NCBI RefSeq assembly: GCF_026914185.1
Contig: NC_070559.1
Coordinates: 1,488,001 to 1,552,000, forward strand
Source of the DNA: Puccinia triticina
Taxonomy: Eukaryota > Basidiomycota > Pucciniomycetes > Pucciniales > Pucciniaceae
DNA length: 64,000 nt
Reading direction: 5' to 3'
Shown here: positions 21,305-32,330 of the stretch, piece after piece
How positions within the stretch are numbered: position 1 is the first letter of the stretch
Layout of the letters: every line of letters begins with the position of its first letter
Notes under the pieces: generated by a model
What the model was told of the DNA's origin: nothing
What the model saw: the letters and a program-made list of their open reading frames with translations, nothing else
The model's database searches: none
Translations under genes and position numbers: made by a program

Positions 21305-21340
21305 CTAGAGGCCAAGGCGGCTGCGCCGCTGCAGAGCTCC
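21305..21340 (-). other. Helitron B 3' terminus: hairpin and CTAG
   Basis: On the minus strand: GCAGCGGCGCAGCCGC, then CTTGGCCT and CTAG, followed by host T. Same arrangement as the ends at 42552, 43029 and 56597. Confidence 0.88.
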
Positions 21341-21837
21341 AGAAAAATGGTTTTCTTGCTGCACCGGTATCCAATTGGCAAAACCACTGGAAAATCAATA
21401 ATACCTCTTGAATCAGCACAATTGATAAAAATTTTCCCCATCTCACTTGCTTTTTTATGCAAAAATTTATCCAGTTGGCAGTCATTTTCCCAATGAGCCC
21501 TCTGCCCGTCCCTTAAATTTCATCCCCTGGTGAAAAAACATCATTGCCAATAGTTTAACAGCCCAAATAATTTGCAACATTGAAGAATTACTGAAATTTT
21601 TGGACTGTTTGGGTGTGTGAAACATTGTTTATACATGTTAGCAGTCATTTTCCTTCTAATTCTGCAGCATATCACTTATAATTCATTTTTTCTCCTGTTA
21701 TAAAATAAAAAAATCATCAATTCTACAGTACTTCACAATACCTTACAATGTGTTTCAGGCTGTATTTGAAGAAACCAACCTGTAACTGCTGTTGTCAAGG
21801 GTACTCTTTTATTCCTCAAGTTTACCATTAGCTGACT
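21341..21837. other. Non-coding 3' region of Helitron B
   Basis: AT-rich; no gene recognised. Confidence 0.5.
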
Positions 21838-22106
21838 ATGTTATTTTATTTTATTTTATCATATGTTGCCAGGACTTTGATGACTTTGTTTGGTTTGTCG
21901 ACTGTGTGTGGCAGGGTGGTAGGTCAGCCTCTGTTGTTAATGCCAATACTGGCTTTTTTGGGTTCTTTGCACACTTGGTTGGGTCCCACAGCTTTTACTT
22001 TTGGTTCGGTGGGGGTTTATGCACATTTCAAGTTTGTGTGTTACGTAAAAAATACTGCAGGTTCCAACGGTGCCATTGGCTTCTCAATTTATGATAGTCT
22101 TACTGG
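21838..22106 (+). CDS. Hypothetical hydrophobic ORF cut by Copia-2
   Basis: An open frame on the plus strand that runs into the Copia-2 LTR. With Copia-2 and one ACTGG removed it continues at 27323 for about 17 codons to a TGA near 27374. The deduced protein is hydrophobic at first (FGLSTVCGRVV) and then has a mixed segment ending DSLTGRTHLKQFPVLYFNPG. No family recognised. It runs against the direction of the other cargo, so it may be chance or a gene end. Confidence 0.3.
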
Positions 22107-22644
22107 TATTGAACTTACAGTAGTCGTCCGGGGTCCTTTCCATTTTTACGCTTTGTTACTCTTACCAGTTGTGCCGCAGTTGTTCCGAAACCTAGTTGAT
22201 CCTTTAAATGTCCGCTCCAATTATGTATCGGCTCTTTTCCTTAATCAACTCATAGTTCTCAACAGCTACAACACTAACACTCATCGCTACGATCAGGTCT
22301 GTTACTCATTAGGATATCTCACTTCATTGTATCCCTTTTCTTAACAACTCTTCTCATTGTTTAGGTTAGTGTGTCGTTGGTGCTCAAGTCGTATCAAGTG
22401 TAGATACTTATATCGCTACCTTCTAAAAGGTGTGTAAGAGTAATGCAAATCAACTCATAGTTCTCAACAGCTACAACACTAACACTCATCGCTACGATCA
22501 GGTTAGTGTGTCGTCGGTGCTCAAGTCATATCAAGTGTAGATACTTATATCGCTACCTTCTAAAAGGTTAGTGTGTCGTCGGTGCTCAAGTCGTATCAAG
22601 TGTAGATACTTATATCACTACCTTCTAAAAGTCTGAGTTCATTA
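22107..22644 (+). repeat. 5' LTR of Copia-2 with 65-bp tandem repeats
   Basis: Contains three copies of a 65-bp unit starting GGTTAGTGTGTCG (22364, 22501, 22566). The first and second are separated by a second copy of the preceding ACTCATAGTTCTCAACAG segment, plus an extra segment at 22299-22363. This makes it 140 bp longer than the 3' LTR. Confidence 0.9.
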
Positions 22645-22658
22645 GGTTATGAGCCCAG
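22645..22658 (+). promoter_or_regulatory. Copia-2 primer binding site, half-tRNA-iMet
   Basis: GGTTATGAGCCCAG follows the LTR immediately. It is the exact complement of the 3' half of the initiator tRNA-Met anticodon arm (CTGGGCTCATAACC), as used by Drosophila copia with a cleaved tRNA. Confidence 0.78.
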
Positions 22659-22706
22659 TGGGTGCTTAAATCTGCAACCTCATCAAACTCTTTCTTTGTA
22701 TACGCA

Positions 22707-25700
22707 ATGACCAATAAAGCGATTCATCGCCTACCTCTTCTCACAAGAACTACGTTCAATGACTGGCGTAACGTCATGTTCTCGTTTTGCTTGGAGAAGG
22801 GTGTTGATGATCACTTATTATCTGACTTGGTCACCACCGAGAGGGATCCTATTGCCAAGGCTACTCTTAAACTTCAAAAGGGAGTCGCGGCTGGTATTCT
22901 AGGACGAAACTTAGGAGTAGAAAACTACGCTAAGTTTATCACCAAAGAAAACAAAAAGGAACCTCATCTGATTTGGAAAGCTTTGATTGCGCATTTTCAA
23001 TCGGCATCTGCTCAGAATCAATCGGTGGTTTATCAAGATTTCCTTAAGATCAGGTATACCTCATCTTTGGAAAAATTCCTTACCGATATCGATTTGGGGC
23101 TTTCTCATATTCGTTCGGTTGGCATTCAAATTGTCAAATTGGAAAAACGTACTCTTGATGAACATCTTCCAGCGGAGTACCTCGTCAATCTTCTTCCTCC
23201 CAAGCTCGAGAGTACTAAAGATCTTCTCTTAAATAAGAGTCCAATCGATATCGACACAGTTAAACAATATCTCAACTCTAAATCTTTAAGTTTGAGTAAC
23301 GTCAACACTTCTACTGACTCGGATTCAGTTACCATTAAATCTGAAGCTGCTTTAAAAACTGGAACCATCAACTGTCAGGACGGGTGTCACAATGAGAATG
23401 CTCGACACTCAAAAGCGAATTGCTATAAGCTTTATCCCAACAAGGCGCCAGAAGCTTACAAAAAGCGTCAACTCTTGGCGAAAGCAAAGAAAGCTAACGC
23501 TGTAACCTCCGAAGACATTAGTGGTGTTTATGTTTGTGTATCGGATCCGCGAGCATTGGCAGTCGTTCAAAACAACGTGTTGATCTTTCTCGACAGCTGT
23601 TGCTCAGATCATATGTTTTCCGATCGTCGATATTTTTCCGAATATGAAAGCTTCGATTCAACGGTCAATGTAGCTAGTGGTCAATCTTTGCCGGTCAAAG
23701 GTCGCGGTTTAATCAAAATCAAAAGCGACAACGGCAAACTTTTTACGGTAAAAGCTTTACACGTACCCGGTTTGACTCATGCTCTTTTGAGTCTTGCTCG
23801 ACTCTCCGGCAGCAACTGCGATTTGATTCGTCGTGACGGTTCAAAATACTTTGTCAAGGATTCTGTGAAGAACGTCATTCTCTTCGATGCGCAGATTCAA
23901 AGCAACATCTTTGTCTTTCAAGTGGCTGCTATTCAGCCATCAAGTTCCACGACTGTATCATTGCTTGTGGTGCAAGGTTCGTCTACATCTTCGAATTCTC
24001 TAGCCGAACAAAGCATTGATCCTCGATTGCTTCATAGGCGAGCGGGACACCCTAGCCGAGAAGCACTAGCTAAAATTTTTAACTGTAGCTACTCCACCAT
24101 AGACTGTGAAGCGTGTAGTTTATCAAAATCACATCGACAACCATTTTCTGGTAGTCTCCCAAAACCAACCTGTATTCTAGACTATGTATACATGGATCTT
24201 AGCGGGAAAATTACTCCCTCGACTGTTGGCAAAGCATCTTATTACTTCAAAATTACGGACTCCTTCTCAGCGTACAAACATGTTTTTATCTTAACTCACA
24301 AAAATCAAGCACTTGAAAAATTTAAGGAATATGTAAATGAAGTAACTACTTTTCATTCACAAAAACTCATCAATCTGGTCACCGATGGTGGGGGCGAGTT
24401 TTGCTCAGGAGAATTTGACACCTACTTGAAGGATCAAGGCATCATTCACCACATCACGGCACCTTATACGCCGCAGCAGAATTCAATTGCTGAGCGTGGA
24501 AATCGGACGACAAGCAAGAAAGCGCGAGCACTTCTTAAGCAAGCAAATCTTCCGACAAATCTTTGGGGAGAGGCTGTTAGCACAGCAATTTTCTATGAGA
24601 ATATCACTCCAACTAAGAAGATCGGCTGGAAATCTCCTCATGAAGTGTGGTTCGGACACGTTTTTAACCTAGGTCGGCTTCGTGTGTTTGGCTGCCAAGC
24701 ATTCATTAACATTCCTAAAGAGCGAAGGAAGGGAAAATTCGGTGATACTTCGAGAGCAGGGGTTTTACTAGGGTATAGGCTGGGTATTCCTAACTGGAGA
24801 ATACTTACGACAGACTCCCGGGTTGAGTACAGTCATGACGTCATCTTTGATGAGTCATGTTTTCCAGGAATCTCCCCGGAAGATCTTGCCTATCCTGAAT
24901 TACAAGAAAGTTTGGACGAGCTTCAAGACTCATATGACGTCAATCATCTTGTTTCGCCTTATAATCACCAACTGACGTCATCAGATAACTCAATGACGTC
25001 ATCTGAAGCGCCTCTTGTCTCGCAAGATCAAGATTCGGCAGTGATATCCCCTTCCACTCTTGTTCCTTCCGCTTCCACAACTATCCCTCATCCACCACCT
25101 TCTTTGTCTCCGTCGACAAATCTTCCCCAACCCCCTTCAAATTCAAAAGTTTCAACGGGTGCAAAACCCAGTTGGCATTACGTTCCTGCGGATCAGCCGG
25201 CTCCGAAAAATATTTCCTTGGATCCAACTGACCCGGCCAATATTCTGACGACAAAGCGACGAGCTCATCTGGTCAACAGACAGCTCACCACTGAGCCTTG
25301 GTTTGTGCCGTTCTTCAACCAAAGCTTGTGTTTTTTGTCTATAGCGGAGGCTAACTTGGTACCTAAAACGTACAAAGCCGCGATAAACTCGACTGAAGCT
25401 CAGAACTGGCTGGACGCTATCTCCGTCGAACTTAGGGCAATGGATCGCTTGAACGTTTGGGAAATTGTTCCAATTCCGTCCGATCATGTTCTACTTGGCA
25501 CAGTGTGGGTGTTTCGCATCAAAACCAACGCGGCAGGTCAATTTGTTAAATTCAAGGCGAGACTTTGTGCGCAAGGCAGTGCGCAACAAGACGGTATTGA
25601 TTACGACAAAACTTTTGCTCCGACTGGTCGCCTTCCGGCTCTTCAGTCGGTTTTGGCGTATGGCATGAACAACGGCATGGACATCCATCAGATGGACGTC

Positions 25701-26906
25701 AAGAACGCATTCTTAAACGGCACATTGGACGAAACTGTATTTCTTCGAATTCCTCAAGGTTTAGAAGCACCTCCAGGGACCTGTCTTCGCCTTATAAAAT
25801 TGATTTACGGTTTGAAGCAAGCCCCTTGGGTTTGGTATTGAGAACTTTCGGCATTTTTCGAATCAGTCAATTTTTTCCCTTCCCCAAACAATCCATGCTT
25901 GTTCAGATCGGCTGATCCAGACTGGGTCTGTATGGTGCATGTTTACGTGGACGATCTTGTTGTTGTCTCTGAGGATGTGGCGTGTTTCAAAAACTTCATT
26001 AACAGCAAATTCTTAATGGAAGACTTAGGCCCCATTAATTCTTTGCTTGGCATGAAGATTTCTTGGGCAGACAATCATCTGGAGCTATCTCAAGAAAATT
26101 ACATTTCCGAAATTCTTTCCGAATTTGACATGACAAACTGTCGTCCGGTTCTAACCCCGATGGTGCCAAATATCACATTGGTTCGTGCAACTCCTGAAGA
26201 AATCGAAGTTTTCAAAAAGCTCAACATCAGCTATCGGCGAGCGGTCGGTTTAGTTAACTGGGCTGCAGTCGCTACCAGGCCCGATATCACCTTTGCTGTA
26301 TCTCAGCTCTCTCAACACTTAGAAAACCCCGGCATTGTTCACTGGCATGCTTTCTTACACTTGCTTTGATATCTCTCCAAAACCATTGACTTCTCTCTTA
26401 ACATCGGCGGTAATGAAAATCGAGTTGTGATTTATGTTGACTCTGATTGTGCAAACTGTCCTGATACTCGTCGTTCTTATTCCGCCTACCTCGTCCGCTG
26501 GGGTAATTCAATTATTTCCTGGCGAGCTAAAAAGCAACCATCGGTGGCTTCTTCAACAACTGAAGCCGAGTACAAATCTTTGTACGACGGTGTCCAAGAA
26601 GCAATCTCGATGCGCACGCTTCTCACTTCCCTCGACCTACCAATTTATCCAATCCCTATATTTTGCGACAACCAAGGCGCCATTGCTTTGGCGAGAAATC
26701 CTTTGTTTCAACAGCGCTCTAAACACATTGACGTTAAATTCCACTTCATTCGCGAGGCTGTCGACAATAACTTAGTTGAAATCAATTACATCTCAACAAA
26801 TGAAAATCAATCAGACGGGTTCACCAAATCCCTGTCTAATTGTTGTCATCAAATGTTCCTTCGCTACCTCGGATATCAACTTCGTGACTTCAAAGCTGAA
26901 AACTGA
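22707..26906 (+). pseudogene. Copia-2 gag-pol polyprotein
   Basis: One frame from ATG 22707 (MTNKAIHRLPL; an in-frame ATG at 22662 precedes it) to TGA at 26904-26906. Order: gag with a CCHC-like CQDGC...H...C, protease reading FLDSCCSDHM (family: D-S-G; Gly is Cys here), pre-integrase HRRAGH...CEAC, integrase with Asp in YMDLSGK, Asp in VTDGGGEF and Glu in NSIAERGNR. The RT has KARLCAQG, DVKNAFLNG, YGLKQAP and an intact YVDD. RNase H has VDSDCAN, TEAEYKSL and FCDNQGAI. TGA codons at 25839-25841 and 26367-26369 interrupt the frame where Arg is expected. Confidence 0.92.
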
Positions 26907-26919
26907 AAACAAGGGGGGG

Positions 26920-27317
26920 TATTGAACTTACAGTAGTCGTCCGGGGTCCTTTCCATTTTTACGCTTTGTTACTCTTACCAGTTGTGCCGCAGTTGTTCCG
27001 AAACCTAGTTGATCCTTTAAATGTCCGCTCCAATTATGTATTGGCTCTTTTCCTTAATCAACTCATAGTTCTCAACAGCTACAACACTAACACTCATCGC
27101 TACAATCAGGTTAGTGTGTCGTCGGTGCTCAAGTCGTATCAAGTGTAGATACTTATATCACTACCTTCTAAAAGGTTAGTGTGTCGTTGGTGCTCAAGTC
27201 GTATCAAGTGTAGATACTTATATCGCTACCTTCTAAAAGGTTAGTGTGTCGTCGGTGCTCAAGTCGTATCAAGTGTAGATACTTATATCGCTACCTTCTA
27301 TAATTCTGAGTTCATTA
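26920..27317 (+). repeat. 3' LTR of Copia-2
   Basis: 398 bp with three adjacent copies of the 65-bp unit (starting 27109, 27174, 27239). Ends TCTGAGTTCATTA before the ACTGG duplication. Confidence 0.92.
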
Positions 27318-27558
27318 ACTGGTAGAACACATCTTAAGCAATTTCCTGTTTTATATTTTAACCCTGGTTTCTGAGGGAATGAAAACCTTGAAGAAGGTTA
27401 AGATGATGCTGAGCGTTTTAGTTATAAATGCATGTGTTTTTATTGGTAAATCTTCAGAGCAAGTAATTTGACAAGCTTGATGTATAGATACAAGATACAA
27501 GTGCGGCAGAGATACAAACATAGAATGGTAGAGTAAAATTGTTGAAGGCACGAGTGAG

Positions 27559-28385
27559 TCATGATACATAGTTGATGGTCCACTCATGCAGTCCTGGACA
27601 GCAGCATTGCAACCTGTTTGTGGTCGACTTCCTTGTCAGCAGTAGGGTGGGCCTGTTCATGCTAATGAGGCAACCAATCTTTCTTTCAGCAGAGGAAGAT
27701 GTCTGGAAAAGAGGGTGGGTGCTGCTTACTGTGGACGAGTCCGCGCAAGCCTTCAACATGCTGCATGTTGCCTTCTCCAATGCAGCCAAAGAGCTGAATG
27801 ATTCAAGTGCAAGGAAAACATCATCAGCCGGGTAAAAAGGTAAGAAACGGACAACCGGATTGGAAAGTTGGGGCGAGATCGGATACTTACACATCTTTGG
27901 CTAGCACCCGGTCTTTGGGGCTGACAAGAGTCAATGTGCAGGCACCAACAGAAGCCTTGGAAAGGCTCTTCTCAGCAAATTGGCGAGCGGCACTAAGAAC
28001 ATTTAGAGTGTTGATTAGCTGTTTGCGGATCAAGGATGGAGCGCTGATGAACGATCAATAGAGTGAAGCATACATACCCAAGGCAATCCTGTGTCGAGAA
28101 ACTGTGAGTCTCGCCGGTGTTGCTCTTGCAGGAGACTTGCTCATCGTTAGCCCTGCGGAAGAGCAGGTCGGAGTCGAGCGAGATGGCGCGTTGGCTGACG
28201 CTGGTAGCCGAGTCGGCGGCCTTGGCGAAGAGCATGCCGTTGTAGAAGGGGCCCAAGAAGCTGTAGGCGGAGCAGCCGCCGTACAAGCCTGACATCCAGG
28301 GGCTGGGCCAACTGCCGACCCCCATCAATGGCGAGTACACATCGGGACGATTGGGGCGCCCCCCGATCGTCCCTGCTGGCGCCAC
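27559..28385 (-). pseudogene. Captured multi-exon gene fragment, unknown family
   Basis: On the minus strand, coding-like blocks are separated by good splice signals: a first block down to 28078 followed by GTATGT, a second down to about 27891 followed by GTAAGT, and a third entered after ATTCAG near 27800 and left at GTAAGC. Block one has PDVYSPLMGVGSWPSPWMSGLYGG, block two a helical segment with AARQFAEKSLSKASVGACTL. Retained introns and the absence of start and stop indicate genomic capture by the Helitron. I do not recognise the gene. Confidence 0.45.
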
Positions 28386-29070
28386 CGTGGCCCCGCAAGT
28401 GAATCGCGCCCACGTGGCGCGGTTACCCGGAATGCCGGCCCGGCGTCGGACATAGGCGCCCCGTAAACGCCCCCAGATGGGCGCCTCGGGGACGCCCAGG
28501 GGGGGGGTGGCGCCTCATCTGAGTCTGGGGTCAAAACGCCAGGCCCCTGGCGCCCTGCCTGGCGTCCTGCTCGCGGGGGCCATGGCGGTCATGAGGACTG
28601 CTCCCTGATGACATGCGATGGCCTTGTGGGGGTCATCAGGTCGCCTGGTGGGCTCTCAGCCCAACGCCTTCGGGGGGGATGGCATGCCGCATAGGCGAGC
28701 GAAATTTGCCGTCCCCTAGGTTGTCGGGCTGGGTGCTTGGCAGGCGCCGAGGGCTCCGGCTGGCTTGGCTCGTTGGTGACGACGGTGAGGACGCGTAGAG
28801 GTACGATCGCTTGCCCTCGGCTGGCGACTAGGTGGGCGACTAATTGTCCGCCGGGGAGCCGTCATCCGCACCCGCAGATGGGACGATGGGCAGGGCTCTC
28901 ATGCCGCGGCTCGATGCACGCGGACCCTGAAACCCGCAGGCGATGGGAGAGGCGGGGCGAGGATAGCTCCGAGCGGCGGCTTGGCCACCAGCAGGGGTCC
29001 CATCACGCCTCATTGGGGTCTCACGGGGATGCTCAGGGGGCTCATAGGCCTCAGAGGGCTTTGGGGAAGT
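28386..29070. repeat. GC-rich sequence with GGCGCC/TGGCGT words
   Basis: No credible gene; the long frames here follow from high GC. It is dense in GGCGCC and GGCGT words and resembles, in composition and words, the block at 34010-34430 on the other side of the cargo. These may be the ends of another mobile element inside the Helitron. Confidence 0.4.
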
Positions 29071-29202
29071 CATGGTGGGTAAGTTGGCTGGATGCCTGAA
29101 TTTCCTTGATCACTGTGTATGTAGTTACAAGGTGGAGGGGGGGGAGGAGGGAAACGGTGGAATAGGGGGCATATCGGGGGTAATCAGAGGTCTGGAGGGG
29201 AA

Positions 29203-30353
29203 TCATGTCATCATTCCCAACTGGATCGTGACCTCGTCGTCGGTGGGGCAGGTGCAGTTGTCTCGATCGAGGTCCGCCAGGAGCGGGGACATGCCAAAAA
29301 GGAGATGGTCCTTCTGGACGACCAGGAGCGTCCACCTGCAACGTACATAGGGGTCAGCGGGGATTTGGGGGGATGCGGGACAGGGGGGCATGAGAGGCGA
29401 CTGACGCATTGTTCCAGTCTTCACTGCGCGGGCGGTTGGCTTGAAGTTGGCCATCGATCTGGTCCCAGTGGGAGATTGATTGTGCGGCCAGATCGAAGTG
29501 GTTGGCCATGGTGGCCAGCCGGATATAAGCGAAGCGGGCCTTCAGCTGAGGCGCTCGGGCCAAAGCCGCGTCTACTTGGCCGTCGGATAATCAAGCACTG
29601 GCGCCCATGAGGTACTTCCATAGGTCCCGAGCATACATGTCGAGGGTTGGAATGACCGGGAGGACATTGTGCGCATGACCGAGCACAACACCCGTAAGGG
29701 CATGGTTGCGGACTATGTGCCGAACATTCTTCACCTGCCTCCTCACCTCGGTGTGGACGTGGCTGAGCGCCAACCTATCTTCTTCAATGAATTGCGGGGG
29801 GAAGTTGGAAATCGGCGTACAGCTGTTGTGTCGGTGACAAGACGACGGGGTCATCTGGGAGCCCATCTGGTGCCTCGCAGGGACCCTCGCGGTCGGTGGG
29901 GTTCATATGTAGGAATGGGTTGAATGGGGGCTGAGGCGGGGCGGGGGATCCATTGTGCCGTGGTCTTTGGGCGGGGCGACGGGGCTCGTCTGGAGGGCAG
30001 ATCGGTTGAGAAATGGAGGGGGGGGAGGGGGGAACATGCTCAGAAAGGGGGGGGGGGGGGGGGGGGTGGGGGTGGGGGGTAGCTGGCGCAGGGGCATGGG
30101 AGCAGCTTACCGTCTTTGTCTGCGGATCCGGACCGGCGGCGGCTTGAGGGAGTCGCGGTGGTGCCGTCAAAGGACATGCGGGGCAGGGGAAGGGTGAATC
30201 GGCTGGGGGACGGGAGGTTCGGCGGTTTGGAGCCTTGTGATGGCTGTTGGGGGAGCGTGGGATTTCTTGGCGGATCCGGTCGGCCATATGAGGGCGCGGG
30301 AGTCTTGCCCTAACTGCATGACTTGGGGGAGCAGACCTACACGGCAGTTGCAC
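29203..30353 (-). pseudogene. Proline-rich hypothetical protein, frameshifted
   Basis: Minus strand: a Pro/Pro-Ser-rich region up to about 29930, then a helical domain in three frames. It reads VVLSPTQQLYADFQLPP, shifts, continues EEDRLALSHVHTEVRRQVKN ... DLWKYLMG (29591-29866), then QLKARFAYIRLATMANHFD (29354-29563) and LLVVQKDHLLFGMSP (29203-29454). This looks like one decayed protein. I believe similar proteins are multi-copy in rust fungi, but cannot confirm that here. Function unknown; association with transposons is likely. Confidence 0.45.
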
Positions 30354-30739
30354 ATCGCCGCCGAAGCGCCCAAAGTTCGGCCGTCAGTTTGACGGACGCG
30401 CCCCAGCCATTCATGACCGTTCACATGCCGGCCTCCGGTCAACCGTCAAGCGGACCGCCGAACTTGGCGGCACCCCCGCCAATGCGCAATTGGGCAAGCA
30501 GCTGGCAAAAGTAAGGGTGGCTCGACCCCAGCGGCAATTTGCCGTCGAACCCGAGCCCCCCTACAAAATTGATCAGGGCCGTTTGCTCACTGTTCGACCA
30601 CAATTGCCGGCTAATCACATCACCCCGAGCCCAAAACCACGCTCACTTCCAGATCCACTGCTGCTCACAGCTCTCCGATCCCTTTTGGCAGACATACTCG
30701 GGTCAACTCACAAGACACGCTCACTTTGGTTTTACGGCC

Positions 30740-31290
30740 ACCTGGGCACTTTTTTGTTTTTGTTTTTATTGAATTTTACAGTTTTTAATTGCGGCGGTAG
30801 ACCTCGGTAAAAGCCGGTAAAGCCCTCATTTTTGAATACTTTCTTGACACAATCCATGCTGTTCTTGTAAAGAAGTTCTCCGACGATTTTAATACGCTGG
30901 TTTTGCATACGAGTCTTCACGAGGTCGATTGGATACACAGTCGTGGCTCCTACTTATACAGACAATGAGTTTTATAAGACGTCAGAAATGTACAGCCGGT
31001 AAGGGAGCGTGCAAGATTAGCCGTCGATCTAATGGTTTCGGCCGATACGACGCTGTCGGAATGTAGCTTACAGGCACCAGCAATCCCACCCAGTCCAAAG
31101 TTTTAAATTGATTTGCCTAATCCGTGCCAGAAGTTATCGTCATTCAAGTCATCCGTAGTCTGACCTTTGAGGGTTGTTTGGCGTTCCCACATTGGATCCA
31201 AGAGCATGCCGAAGTCAGCGAGCCCAAGACGCGCATTCAATTCGCCCATGCCAGCAAAATGAAAGACAATATGGAGCTCGAGTCAGCCAT
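30740..31290 (-). pseudogene. Fragment of a mitochondrial aspartate/glutamate carrier gene
   Basis: Two captured exons on the minus strand. The upstream one (about 31290-31080) reads IVFHFAGMGELNARLGLADF then LLDPMWERQTTLK, the EF-hand-like N-terminal part of AGC/Aralar carriers, and ends LGGIAGA. After an intron starting GTAAGC, the next exon gives [18 protein letters not shown] and YRGLPPQL, the first carrier repeat with the Px[DE]xxKxR signature. The sequence is lost after about 30800. AGC carriers exchange aspartate and glutamate across the inner mitochondrial membrane. As a piece inside a Helitron it cannot make a full carrier. Confidence 0.75.
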
Positions 31291-31299
31291 GAGCTCATC

Positions 31300-32330
31300 A
31301 AGGCGGGTGATCAAAGATGGCCGGCAAGACGGCAAGAGGAAAGACCCCAAGATGGCTTACAGGGAACCTTGACAGGCTGACTCGGGCCGATGGAGCCAAG
31401 CGAGGTGCGGAGCTCGATGGAGGATGCAATGTGGAGGTGGGCGTGCTGTGGATGGGGTGTGGGCCGGGCAAGGAGGAGGCAGGCACAGAGGGACACGTAT
31501 GTGGGTTGGTGAGGGTGGGGGAGATGGAGGGTGGCGGTGATCTGATGAGCGGACTTAGAAAAAATGAGGCGGGTGGATGGGTGAGGGCCAAGGGTGACGT
31601 GTCCCTCTGATGGGCGGACTTTGTCTTGGCCCCCTCTGCCCTTTTTTTTGGGGGTTACATAGCAAACGGGAGGAGTTGTCAAAGTGTTGCTTGCCCATCG
31701 TTGCCGATCTGCAGGCCGTTAGTGAATGTCGACTGCATGTTGACGCTGTGGCCGGCGGCGGATCGTTGGTCAGGTAATTTTGCCGGCCATTCGACTGGGG
31801 TAAAGTTACGGGTTACTTACCTGACTGCAAAATCCGGCGGGTTGGTTGGTAGTTTGGTGGTCATTTTGCCGGCTGACCGGAGGCCAACAGGTGGGCGGTC
31901 AATCAGGCGGGTGTTTTGTCTTTGACGGCAGCTTTGACGGGCGAAACCTTAATCTGTGCAACTGCCGTGTAGCCACCATGCTGCGGCTGGGGTAGGTTGT
32001 CCCCGCGCCTGGGCGGCCTGTGGGCGGCCTGGGGCGCGCGGTCGCGCCCGCGAGGCCCTGCCAGAGCGGGCAGGCCCCGGGGTTGTGGGGCCCGGCCCGG
32101 CCAGCGGGCGGGCCCCAGGACTCGCACAAGTTCAGAGGCCCACTTCCCCTGACAAGTCCCCTGATTGATCACACCACGTAGGATGGTATGACAGCGACCC
32201 CAGATTTGCACAAGGACCGGAGTGTTGTGTACCCCGTCAAAATCTAAATTGGGATCCCACTGCATCAGTGAAACCAAAGGCATGATTAGACATGAGGCAA
32301 ACAGAATTACCTTTCAGCCCTAAGATAGGA
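31300..32330. other. No clear gene
   Basis: Mixed composition with a GC-rich palindromic part at 31990-32130. A short minus-strand frame (MPLVSLMQWDPNLDFDG, about 32283) might be an exon but has no support. Confidence 0.4.

Larger units (their letters stand above)
22107..27317 (+). mobile_element. Copia-2: complete Ty1/copia element in Helitron B
   Basis: 5211 bp, flanked by perfect 5-bp duplications ACTGG (22102-22106 and 27318-27322). The LTRs are 538 bp (22107-22644) and 398 bp (26920-27317). They begin TATTGAACTTAC and end GAGTTCATTA, not the usual TG...CA. The element has a primer binding site, a single gag-pol frame and the polypurine tract AAAACAAGGGGGGG. The pol frame is interrupted only by two TGA codons. 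Confidence 0.94.

Noticed and set aside
28104..30197. Numerous GC-rich open frames on the plus strand
   Set aside because: They are expected in GC-rich sequence; Gly/Arg-rich composition, no motifs, and opposite to the more protein-like minus-strand frames.
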